NCBI GenBank assembly: GCA_029263435.1
Contig: JAJCXL010000054.1
Span: forward strand, 1-8,398
DNA: 8,398 nucleotides
Direction of reading: 5' to 3'
From: Acidobacteriota bacterium
GTDB taxonomy: Bacteria; Acidobacteriota; Vicinamibacteria; Marinacidobacterales; SMYC01
In this document: piece after piece, positions 1-8,110 of the stretch
Layout: each line of letters begins with the position of its first letter
Position numbering within the stretch: position 1 is the stretch's first letter
Position numbers and translations under genes: made by a program
Notes under the pieces: model-generated
What the model was told of the DNA's origin: nothing
What the model saw: only the letters and a program-made list of their open reading frames with translations
Databases searched by the model: none

Positions 1-840
<840 letters not shown>

Positions 841-890
841 CCGTCCGTGGCGGGTCGCTCTGTCTCTCGGCGGAGGGTCTCGTTTCGTTC

Positions 891-2348
891 CTAGATCGTG
901 ACGACGGTAATGCTCGGCGTGTCCAGGACAGGATCCGGTCCGAACCCACGCACGATCAGTATCTTTTGACCGGGCTCCGCGAAGCCGAGCTCACGAGCGA
1001 GATGTTGACTCAGCGTGCGAGGGTCCCGTAGCGCCTCCTTCGTCACGTTCACCGGGATCACGCCCCACAGCAACGTCGCCATCCGGCAGGTGGCAGGGTC
1101 GGAAGAGGTCGCCACGATCGGTGCGGCCGGCCGCGAAGCGCTCATGATCGCGGCGGTACGACCACTCTTGGAAATTACGAGAATGGTGCGGACTTGTAGC
1201 TCCCGCGACAGCTGAGCGGTCGATCGGGCGAGCGCATTCGGGACCGCCAGGGGGTGGTCGTTGCGATCCGCCGCGGAGAGGCTTCCGAAGGCGTCTTGTT
1301 GCCAATGATAGGCCTCTGTCTCTCTCGCGATGGTATCCATCATGATGACCGACTGAACCGGATACTTGCCCGAAGCCGACTCCGCGGACAGCATGACCGC
1401 GTCGGCGCCGCTTCGAACCGCCAGGGCGACATCCGAAACTTCGGCCCGAGTCGGGCGCGGGTGTGTGACCATGGACTCCAGCATTTGAGTCGCGATGATC
1501 ACGGGCTTCGAGTTCTTGCGCGCGAGGTCGATCAATTGGCTTTGTACGAGCGGGACGGCTTGAGGAGGCAGCTCGACCCCGAGATCGCCTCTCGCGACCA
1601 TGATCCCGTCCGACACCTCGACGATCTCGCCGATGTTGCCGAGCGCTTGAGGGGTCTCGATCTTTGCGATGATCGCTGCCGAGGAGCTCGTCGTCGCCAA
1701 GATCTCTTTGAGCTCCTGGATGTCTGCCGCTTTTCGTACGAAAGAAAGAGCGAGAAAGTCCACTCCGAGCGCGAGCGCGAACCTCGCGTCGTCTTTGTCC
1801 TTGTCCGTCATCGACGGCGTCGACAGCTCGACCCCTGGCAGATTCATCCCTTTGTGGTTCTTCAGAAAACCACCGGTGACGACCCGAGAACGGACTTCGG
1901 TCTCTTCGACGCCTAGGACTTCGAGCTCTAGATTGCCGTCGTCGAGTAGGATGCGATCGCCTGGACTCACATCCGTTGCCAACGCCTCGTATTGAGAGGG
2001 GATGAGTCCTGCCGCGCCTTCGACGTCGCGGGTCGTCACCGTGGCGCTCGTCCCGGCCGTCAGCTCGATCCCACCTTCGGGGAATCGGCCGACGCGGATC
2101 TTCGGTCCGCTCAAATCCGCGAGCACCGCCGTGGGGCGACGCCCCGCTTTGTTTGACGCTGCCCGCACCCGTTCATAGAGCTCGCGGTGAGATTCCTGGG
2201 TCCCATGCGACATGTTCAATCGGAAGACATCCGCGCCGGCGGCGATGAGGGCCTCGATCGTTTCCGCGTCGTTGGAGCTTGGGCCCAAGGTGGCCACGAT
2301 CTTCGTCCGACGATATTTGAGAAGTTGGATGTCCGTTGTGATCTTCAT
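891..2348 (-). CDS. pyk: Pyruvate kinase
   Basis: Converts phosphoenolpyruvate plus ADP to pyruvate plus ATP, the last step of glycolysis, in the cytoplasm. The ATG at 2348 gives 485 residues, normal for the family. It starts the protein at MKITTDIQ, just before the conserved TKIVATLGPSS. Visible active-site parts are FRLNMSHG (Arg43, Asn45, Ser47), DLSGPKIR (78-85), the catalytic lysine in IIAKIET (Lys229, with metal ligand Glu231), ARGDLG (Asp255) and ATQMLES (Thr287). The C-terminal regulatory domain has SKSGRTA (393-399). An upstream in-frame ATG at 2438 would add 30 unrelated residues and overlaps the AT-rich putative promoter, so I rejected it. No strong ribosome site precedes 2348. Two usually conserved stretches differ from the family norm: DVALAV in place of DVANAV, and MLSAESASGKYP in place of MLSGETA. 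All catalytic residues are intact, so the enzyme is probably active. Confidence 0.97.
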   Translation of the reverse strand: MKITTDIQLLKYRRTKIVATLGPSSNDAETIEALIAAGADVFRLNMSHGTQESHRELYERVRAASNKAGRRPTAVLADLSGPKIRVGRFPEGGIELTAGTSATVTTRDVEGAAGLIPSQYEALATDVSPGDRILLDDGNLELEVLGVEETEVRSRVVTGGFLKNHKGMNLPGVELSTPSMTDKDKDDARFALALGVDFLALSFVRKAADIQELKEILATTSSSAAIIAKIETPQALGNIGEIVEVSDGIMVARGDLGVELPPQAVPLVQSQLIDLARKNSKPVIIATQMLESMVTHPRPTRAEVSDVALAVRSGADAVMLSAESASGKYPVQSVIMMDTIARETEAYHWQQDAFGSLSAADRNDHPLAVPNALARSTAQLSRELQVRTILVISKSGRTAAIMSASRPAAPIVATSSDPATCRMATLLWGVIPVNVTKEALRDPRTLSQHLARELGFAEPGQKILIVRGFGPDPVLDTPSITVVTI

Positions 2349-2426
2349 CGCTAGCAGTCCGTAGTGAAAGTGGGGCGTCGCACCGAGAGGGTCGAGGCGC
2401 CCGGCTGACAAGGCGCGACGACGGAA

Positions 2427-2455
2427 AATATTGGGCATATTTGAGGGAGGAGCAA
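2427..2455 (-). promoter_or_regulatory. Weak candidate promoter for pyruvate kinase
   Basis: On the minus strand, TTGCTC (2450-2455) and AATATT (2427-2432) are 17 bases apart, inside the only AT-rich patch between the PKD gene and pyruvate kinase. The match to the sigma-70 consensus is partial (3/6 and 4/6). It would leave a leader of about 70 bases. The 164-base gap and the unrelated function of the upstream genes favour a separate promoter here, but the exact site is a guess. Confidence 0.22.
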
Positions 2456-2512
2456 CGCAGTCAGCCGGGATGCATCGCCCCTCGAATGCAGCCGCACTTT
2501 CACCACGGGCTG

Positions 2513-4063
2513 CTAGGGCGCGCTTTGGAAACGAAACCGAAGGACGGGAGCGCTGGCCCCGGATAACCGGAACACGATCCGCCGGTCGGATACGGAAAGC
2601 ACTTCTCCGGATTCCACGATGAGACTTCCTGATTTCAGCGCCGCGCTTGCGTTGAAATCGAAGCTCAATCTACCCGGTCGACTCGACTCTTTCGTCAAGC
2701 GAGCCTCGATGACGTGATCGCTCCCATCGACTCCCATCGACATCTCTCGAGGTACTCCATTCGCGACGACGACCATTCTGGAGCCGTCGAGAGTCACTCG
2801 TGCGGCGAGCGTCCCACTCTCGCCCGGGACCTCCAACTGAGATGTGAACGTCACTTCGCGCTGGCGTTGGTCTTGCGAGCGCCCGGTCGCCGCGGCGTTC
2901 TCCACCACGACGAACTGCGTCTTCGACGCCTGGCGTCCGTCGGCGTTCGTCACCGTGAGCGTCACCCCATAGACGTCGGGCTCGAATTGGCGTGAGACGA
3001 ACACGCCTTCGGTTCCTGGGCGACCGTCACCGAAGTCCCACAGATAACGCGTGATCGCGGATGTGCCGCCATCGCGGTCTCCCAAAGAGCACTCCGCGTT
3101 GAACTGGATGGACTCGGTCGCGGGAATGCGTGGGGGGTCCGGAGAGGTGACGAAGCAGGCGCTGGGGGTGGCGAGCACCCGGATGAGCCTCGACGTGGTG
3201 TCGCTACGCTGGCCATCGCTGACGGTTAGTGACACCGAATAAGTGCCGCCCGGTGAGAACAAGTGCTCGACGCTCGAGCCCGCGCCCGCTGCGCCGTCAC
3301 CAAAGTCCCAGGTATAGCTCGTCACTGTCGACGGCATGGTGCATCCGGCATCGAACAAGATCGTACTGCCCGAGTCGATATTGGGGATCGGATCGGGAGT
3401 AAAGCAAGCGCGGAGCAGAGGCGGATTCGTCGGAGGGGTTGGAACGATGGGAGCGGCGGGCTCGTCGCGGCTAAGCGCGATCCCCGCGACCGCAGCCCCT
3501 CCGGCGGCCGCGGCGACGAGTCCGATCGTCGTCCCCGAAAGGCCTTCCGGGCTGTGAATTCCGTCGGGAGCGAACAGCGGAGGGATTGCGCTTTGGGTGT
3601 CGGACGTCCGCCTCACTCGAAGATCGCTCGTCAGGGAGGCAGGAGCCGCCAACGCTCCGGGGCACCCTCCGGCCAGGACGTTGACGAGATGCTCGTCCGA
3701 ACGTCGCTCCGGATTTCCCGCCACCAGGTAGTAGGTGACCCGGGAAGCTTCCGGGAGAGGCTTGGGGAGCACTGCTCTGAATTCTGCACCGTCCGGCTCC
3801 AAGAAAGCGATCTCGTAATAGTCTGATTCGGTCTCGGCTTTGAATCGCACCGAGAGTCCCCGGGTGAAACGCGCTGCCTCGGCGCTCGCTGAGCGCGCGG
3901 TGAAGAGAGGAAACGCCTCGGTGTCGAGGCAAGGTGGAGGCTGGTGGTCTATCTCGAGCCTCTCGGGACTGGCGGTAGGTCCTTGGATACCAAAGGCGCT
4001 TAGGGGACCTACCCCGAGGAGGGTGCAGATGAGGGCGCAGATCCTTGCCGTCGTCGTCAACAT
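2513..4063 (-). CDS. Secreted/envelope protein with two PKD domains
   Basis: The ATG at 4063 gives 516 residues beginning with a signal peptide: MLTTTAR, a hydrophobic core, and likely cleavage near LSA-FG. A GTG at 4078 would overlap the upstream stop as GTGA and add RLSR to the n-region, so it is an equally good start. Residues about 35-140 form an unnamed domain framed by Cys45 and Cys134. Residues 178-197 are Ala/Gly-rich and hydrophobic, a possible membrane segment. Two PKD (Ig-like) domains follow, each with the WDFGDG hallmark (about 252-257 and 342-347). Each has its own Cys pair (220/241 and 303/325), suggesting disulfides and an extracytoplasmic location. The last 120 residues look beta-rich and are unassigned. 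PKD domains usually mediate protein or carbohydrate contacts. As the last gene of a coupled block with the STAND ATPase, it may be a ligand-binding or envelope partner; that is inference. I see no enzyme motif. Confidence 0.88.
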   Translation of the reverse strand: MLTTTARICALICTLLGVGPLSAFGIQGPTASPERLEIDHQPPPCLDTEAFPLFTARSASAEAARFTRGLSVRFKAETESDYYEIAFLEPDGAEFRAVLPKPLPEASRVTYYLVAGNPERRSDEHLVNVLAGGCPGALAAPASLTSDLRVRRTSDTQSAIPPLFAPDGIHSPEGLSGTTIGLVAAAAGGAAVAGIALSRDEPAAPIVPTPPTNPPLLRACFTPDPIPNIDSGSTILFDAGCTMPSTVTSYTWDFGDGAAGAGSSVEHLFSPGGTYSVSLTVSDGQRSDTTSRLIRVLATPSACFVTSPDPPRIPATESIQFNAECSLGDRDGGTSAITRYLWDFGDGRPGTEGVFVSRQFEPDVYGVTLTVTNADGRQASKTQFVVVENAAATGRSQDQRQREVTFTSQLEVPGESGTLAARVTLDGSRMVVVANGVPREMSMGVDGSDHVIEARLTKESSRPGRLSFDFNASAALKSGSLIVESGEVLSVSDRRIVFRLSGASAPVLRFRFQSAP

Positions 4064-4074
4064 TCTGGAAAGTC

Positions 4075-6696
4075 TCACGGGGACACCGCGTGCCACACGA
4101 CGCGAAACCCGACGACCGATTCGGTTTCTTCGGGGTGGAGATGGTTGCGCATGGCCGGTGACAAGAACCTATCATCGTTGAAATAGGAGCCGCCTTTGAG
4201 GATGCGGTTCGTGGAATCTCCGTCGCGGCACCACTCCCAAACGTTACCCGCAAGGTCGTGCACCCCGTCCGGGGTCGCCCCAGCGGGGAAAGAGCCCACG
4301 CTCGCGGAGCTCGCGGAGCCTGCGGGCACACCTTGCGGCCGGTAATTCGCGTGGGCTCGGGAGGGCGTGGTGTTTCCCCATGGATAGGCTCGGCCGCTCG
4401 GACCGCGAGCGGCGAGCTCCCACTGGGCTTGTGTGGGGAGCGTACCGCCGAGCCATGCTGCATAGGCCATCGCTTCATACCAATTGACGTCGGTCACCGG
4501 ATGATCCCCCGGCGAATTCGCTTGATGGCGTGGATCGAACCTCTGGTACTCAGCGTTCGTCACTTCGAAGCGTTGAATGTAGAACGGGGCGACGTCGACG
4601 CTTCGGGGTGCGTCTCCGGGCCGAAGGCTCCCAGGGGCGATCCGGACGCGCTCCACCGCGGCGGCATTCTCCGGTGCCCCGTAGCCGGACTCGGAGCTGA
4701 AACGCCGGGCGAGCAGCACGCGCAGCTCCGTCCATTTCTCCAAGGGCTCGATGTCGTCGAGGTTGTCGAGCGCGGCCAAGAGCGGAGCGAATTGCTTGGG
4801 AGAGTGAAACCATCCACGGTCGATCTGAGCGAGGACGCCGTCGGAGTCGTGGGTGTTCACTACCAGAATGTCGACGGCGCTCAAGACGTCGTCGGCGTCG
4901 CGGCTCGATAGCTTTTCTTGTAACGCGATGACGAGCGCTTGGTTCGTCTCTTCGACCTGCTTTTGGCTTTGGGCGATCTCTTCTTGGCGCGCCTCGGCGA
5001 GTCGACGTTGCTCCTCGGCGAGGTTTCTTTGAATCAACGCCTCATCCGTCGCGGTCTCGGCTTGTGCCCGGGCATCCAAAGCTTCCTGGCGTTCGCTCAA
5101 CGCGAGCTCGCGCTGGCTATCGGCGATCAGCTGCTGGCGAGAGGCTTCGTAAGCGTTGGTCTCTGCCTCTTCGCGGGCAAGTTCGGCGTCGAGCTGGATC
5201 CGCTCGGCTTCGAGCCGGCGCGACTCGGCGATACTCCGTTGACGAGACGCTTCCATCGCGGCGCGTTCGGCACTCTCTTTCGCCTCCGCCAGCTCGTCGG
5301 CTTGCTTCTGGGCGAAATACGCCCACGCGAAACCTCCCAACGCGCCCATCGTGAGTACTAAGAACAGAAAAGACGCCGCGGCGCGCTTGCGGCTGCGTCG
5401 GAGCTTCTCCTCTACCTCGCGAACGGCTTCCGCTTCTCTCGCTCGCCGGCGGCGCTCGTCTCGACTGGCAGTGACGACGCCGATGAGAAGGTCGTGGGTC
5501 AGCTCCAGCAGCCGAAGGCGCCCGCGCTCCTCTACCCGAACCAGGCGCCGGCGGATCAATTCCTCGATGTCATCTTCTGCGACGCCGGGAGACCCCAGCG
5601 CCTCGTCATAGACGACCAAGTTGCGGAATCCATGACGCGTGAGTAGCTTTTCCTCGACGAACGTCCGAACCGGCTCGCTCAGATCCGTGATACTCCGCTC
5701 GTAGAAATCGGAGAGCACTTGTCGTTGAGACCCTTCGAGCGTCCGTTCGGTGATCTTCTTCTCATTCTGCTCTTGCCGCTTGGTGTTGAGCTCGTTGCAT
5801 ACGACGCTCAAGAGAGCCGGCTCGACTTCGAGATCGACGAGAGGCTCGTTCTTCTCCGATGCCGCGACGAAGCGAACGATCCGCTCGGTGACATCAGGGC
5901 TCACGATGTCGGGCGTTTGGCTAACGACCTGGAGTGCCGCCACGCCATTCATCCGTCCCAATCGGAACCGGTTGTGGGCGACCGATCCCATTCGATCGCC
6001 CAATCCTTCGAGATCAGGAAGAAAATCCTCTCGCAAGCTGAGGAGCACTTTGTAGGGATGATGGTTGAAGTGAAAACGTTCCGCTTCGCTCGACTTCTTG
6101 TCAGCGGGCTCGAGCTCTAGCCGGGCGCGAACCTGGACGGGAGGTCGGGCCTCGACGACGTCAGCGAGCTCGGTGAGGAAAGTGTTCGTCGCGTGGGCCC
6201 GGGCGAGATCGCGAACCCCCAGAGTGAACACTTCCTCGAACTGGTCGAACACGAGGAGCGGGCGCATGAGTTGATGCCGAGCGCTCCAAAACTCCGCGTC
6301 TTTGCGGTGAAGGAGCTCCCAGAGGGTCTCTTTCGCGGATGGGGTCGGCGCCTCGACGTTAGCGCGTTCGGCTTCCCGCACGATGGCGGCTTTGACCTGA
6401 CCGGTCAGATCGGGCTTGTCCTCCGAGAAATCGAGCCGGATGTAGATTGGGAGGACGTTCTCGCGGCGAAGCAAAGGAAACAGCCCCGCTTGAAGGATCG
6501 AGGACTTCCCGAGACCGGAGGGCGCGAATAGAATCGTCAGCCGCTCGCGCTCCAATCGGCGGTGCAGCATCTCGGACTCGAAATCCCGGCCATGAAAATA
6601 CTTCCCGTCCTGCTCGCCGAAGGGAAGCAGCCCGGGCCATGGGTTGTCATCACTCAGTCCGGCGTTGGCGGGGAAATGCGGCGTCTCGGCGTTCAT
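4075..6696 (-). CDS. Membrane-anchored nSTAND1 ATPase with C-terminal FGE-sulfatase/C-lectin-like domain
   Basis: The ATG at 6696 (873 residues) overlaps the stop of the SIR2-TIR gene as ATGA. Further upstream in-frame codons would run 216 bases into that gene and encode Arg-rich non-protein-like sequence. Residues 19-40 (NPWPGLLPF, YFHGRD) open a novel-STAND NTPase 1 domain. Walker A is APSGLGKSS (58-66), Walker B is LLVFDQFEE (147-155), and SLREDFLPDLE (220-230) is typical of the family. A winged-helix-like part ends at LELTHDLL (397-404). A single transmembrane helix (about 439-461) follows RRSRKR, predicting a cytoplasmic ATPase and an external C-terminus. A coiled coil with repeated RQxxIAxSxRxLA-like units runs about 462-597. 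The FGE-sulfatase fold (about 685-868) has YPWGN, GNVWEWC, KGGSYFN and GFRVVW. The cysteines used by true formylglycine-generating enzymes are replaced after GGSY, so this is probably a binding rather than an oxidase domain. STAND ATPases act as signal-triggered oligomerising switches, often in immunity. Confidence 0.94.
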   Translation of the reverse strand: MNAETPHFPANAGLSDDNPWPGLLPFGEQDGKYFHGRDFESEMLHRRLERERLTILFAPSGLGKSSILQAGLFPLLRRENVLPIYIRLDFSEDKPDLTGQVKAAIVREAERANVEAPTPSAKETLWELLHRKDAEFWSARHQLMRPLLVFDQFEEVFTLGVRDLARAHATNTFLTELADVVEARPPVQVRARLELEPADKKSSEAERFHFNHHPYKVLLSLREDFLPDLEGLGDRMGSVAHNRFRLGRMNGVAALQVVSQTPDIVSPDVTERIVRFVAASEKNEPLVDLEVEPALLSVVCNELNTKRQEQNEKKITERTLEGSQRQVLSDFYERSITDLSEPVRTFVEEKLLTRHGFRNLVVYDEALGSPGVAEDDIEELIRRRLVRVEERGRLRLLELTHDLLIGVVTASRDERRRRAREAEAVREVEEKLRRSRKRAAASFLFLVLTMGALGGFAWAYFAQKQADELAEAKESAERAAMEASRQRSIAESRRLEAERIQLDAELAREEAETNAYEASRQQLIADSQRELALSERQEALDARAQAETATDEALIQRNLAEEQRRLAEARQEEIAQSQKQVEETNQALVIALQEKLSSRDADDVLSAVDILVVNTHDSDGVLAQIDRGWFHSPKQFAPLLAALDNLDDIEPLEKWTELRVLLARRFSSESGYGAPENAAAVERVRIAPGSLRPGDAPRSVDVAPFYIQRFEVTNAEYQRFDPRHQANSPGDHPVTDVNWYEAMAYAAWLGGTLPTQAQWELAARGPSGRAYPWGNTTPSRAHANYRPQGVPAGSASSASVGSFPAGATPDGVHDLAGNVWEWCRDGDSTNRILKGGSYFNDDRFLSPAMRNHLHPEETESVVGFRVVWHAVSP

Positions 6697-8024
6697 GCGA
6701 AGCTCGTGCTCCGAAAGCGTCGCTGCAGCTCGATGACGGTCCCGATGAACGTCTCGTCGGCGCGTCCGTCGGGAAGAAACACCGCGTCCTCCGCTTCCAG
6801 TGGAGGAGGGAGCGCCTCCGAGCCGGGCCAGTTCTCCCCATCGATCACGACCGGGAAGACGAAACGGCTCGACGGTGCGATCGTTCGCGCCTCTTCGAGG
6901 GTCTCGATCCATTCGGGGAGGAAGAATCGCCTCTGGCTGGAAAGAGCGCGTGTCGAGATGAGGGGGACGAAGGCAGAGCTTTCGATCAACTGTCTGCGCA
7001 GATCCCTCTCATCGACGGTATCGACGCTCGCATCATCGCAGTCCATGATGACGTCGACGCCCGCAAGATCGAGTCTGTCGCGGAGGCGTTGGGCACAGGC
7101 AAGGTCCGCGCCCGCGTAGCTCAAGAAGATGGCTCCGGAGGTCTGGCTCCGGCGAGACCTCGGGGGAGCTTTCGGGCGTTCCTGCGAGCTCCACGTGCTC
7201 CAACGTCGGTGAAGCTCGTCCACGAAGCCTTCCGCGTCGTCCGCCCGAGTGATGCGAGCCCCCCCGCTGAAATGCTGCAACAAAACCACGGACGGCGCCT
7301 GTTTGGCAGAAAGTCCGGATTCGACGACCCTCCCCCCGGCGGTGTGGCGGATGAAAAATCCGGTCAGCCAGTCCGCGGCTCTGCTTCCCAAGATCAAGAG
7401 GTCCGACCTTCTGAGCTTGTCCAGCAATAAATGAGGCGCATCCTCAGTCTTCGACTGCAGCGACTGTAGAAACTCCCGTTGGTCCTGCGCGGTGATGGCG
7501 TAGCTGCCCGGCGTGCTCGCCATGCGGCCCAAGAGATGAAAAACGAGCGGTCGGTCGAGTCGATCGAACTCCTGGGGGAGGTCGTTCTTGTCGCTGGGCG
7601 CAAAGGAGAACACGAGGGTTTGTCGCTGGCCGCCGAAGCGATCTTCGTCCACCGCTCGTGCGAGAAGTCCTTCGAAGGTCGTCGTGACGTAGAACTTGAA
7701 CGCTTGTATCTGAGCGAGCTTCGAGAGGCTAGGCGGAACCACGAGCGGCTCCATCGCTTCGAGCGTTTTTCGCAGCTCTCTATAAATAGCGTGGGCTTCG
7801 AGCCCGCGCGCGTAGAGGCGCTTGACGACGGAGTGGAGCTCTTCGTCCTTCGAGGATCCCGCGGGCAGACCACCCGGCTCACCCGCCGGGGCCAACGCGT
7901 AGACCTCGACCAACCTCTCGGCCAACGCCTTGTAGACGGATGTCGTGGTCGCGCCGACCCCGTGCGTAAGCAGATCTTCACCGACGACTGGGATGAGTCG
8001 ACCTTCGTCGACGAGTCGCAGCAC
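6693..8024 (-). CDS. SIR2-like and TIR domain fusion, probable NAD-directed effector
   Basis: The GTG at 8024 gives 443 residues. The SIR2-like domain (about 1-270) shows IPVVGEDLL (11-19) at the NAD-binding loop, FYVTTTFEGLL (111-121), VFHLLGR (161-167) and LLILGSRAADW (209-219). The usual sirtuin Asn (TNYD-like) is Thr here and the usual catalytic His before Gly is Leu, so deacetylase or NADase activity of this half is doubtful. After a Pro/Arg linker, the TIR domain (about 297-440) has IFLSYAGAD (299-307), AGVDVIMD, SSAFVPLIS and RRFFLPEW (365-372). Glu371 aligns with the catalytic Glu of NAD-cleaving TIRs such as SARM1. TIR domains hydrolyse NAD+ or make cyclic ADP-ribose signals. The gene is first in the block and translationally coupled to the STAND ATPase through ATGA, which suggests effector and switch. 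Reading upstream of the GTG, HPERFWEEV resembles the family N-terminus, so the true start may be 30 bases earlier at a non-standard codon. Confidence 0.92.
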   Translation of the reverse strand: MLRLVDEGRLIPVVGEDLLTHGVGATTTSVYKALAERLVEVYALAPAGEPGGLPAGSSKDEELHSVVKRLYARGLEAHAIYRELRKTLEAMEPLVVPPSLSKLAQIQAFKFYVTTTFEGLLARAVDEDRFGGQRQTLVFSFAPSDKNDLPQEFDRLDRPLVFHLLGRMASTPGSYAITAQDQREFLQSLQSKTEDAPHLLLDKLRRSDLLILGSRAADWLTGFFIRHTAGGRVVESGLSAKQAPSVVLLQHFSGGARITRADDAEGFVDELHRRWSTWSSQERPKAPPRSRRSQTSGAIFLSYAGADLACAQRLRDRLDLAGVDVIMDCDDASVDTVDERDLRRQLIESSAFVPLISTRALSSQRRFFLPEWIETLEEARTIAPSSRFVFPVVIDGENWPGSEALPPPLEAEDAVFLPDGRADETFIGTVIELQRRFRSTSFA

Positions 8025-8060
8025 CTCTTCCCAGAATCGTTCCGGATGACGGATCGGATC

Positions 8061-8069
8061 ACCTCCTCT
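8061..8069 (-). promoter_or_regulatory. Strong Shine-Dalgarno site that questions the SIR2-TIR start
   Basis: The minus strand reads AGAGGAGGT, a near-ideal ribosome-binding site and by far the strongest in the window. It lies 36 bases from the GTG at 8024, too far for that start. It is exactly six bases (GATCCG) from an in-frame ATC at 8052-8054. From that ATC the protein would begin with RHPERFWEEV directly followed by the annotated start, in the same frame and without a stop. This suggests either initiation at ATC or a single base change from ATG. Confidence 0.7.
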
Positions 8070-8110
8070 AACACGCCAGTTTATTGCGGTTAGGTTTTTT
8101 TACGGAACGT

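Noticed and set aside
1254..1916. 220-residue plus-strand open frame inside pyruvate kinase
   Set aside because: It is antisense to a fully conserved enzyme, with Arg/Asp/Leu-rich composition and no family resemblance.
2349..2438. Thirty-residue N-terminal extension of pyruvate kinase from the ATG at 2438
   Set aside because: The extra residues do not resemble any pyruvate kinase N-terminus, no ribosome site precedes that ATG, and it falls in the AT-rich promoter-like patch.
2488..2513. GCAGCC/GGCTGC inverted repeat after the PKD gene as a terminator
   Set aside because: Six-base arms with a 14-base loop and no T tract on the relevant strand are too weak to call.
3471..4478. 335-residue minus-strand frame across the end of the STAND gene and the start of the PKD gene
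   Set aside because: It is an out-of-frame reading of the FGE and PKD coding regions, with Arg/Pro/Ser-rich composition and no motif.
6697..6912. Seventy-two-residue extension of the STAND protein upstream of 6696
   Set aside because: It is the out-of-frame reading of the TIR domain and is Arg-rich. The ATGA overlap at 6693-6696 explains the start better.
6447..7430. 327-residue plus-strand open frame over the STAND/SIR2-TIR junction
   Set aside because: The translation is Arg/Ser/Ala-rich with no recognisable motif and is antisense to two genes with strong domain evidence. Long antisense frames are expected in GC-rich DNA.
8052..8068. Plus-strand GGATCACCTCCTCT-like stretch resembling the 3' end of 16S rRNA
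   Set aside because: Only the anti-Shine-Dalgarno core matches. It is the complement of a strong ribosome-binding site on the minus strand, with no rRNA sequence around it.
7394..8074. 226-residue minus-strand frame starting GTG at 8074, close to the strong ribosome site
   Set aside because: The ribosome site lies inside this frame rather than before it. The translation quickly becomes Ser/Arg-rich, while the SIR2 motifs are in another frame.
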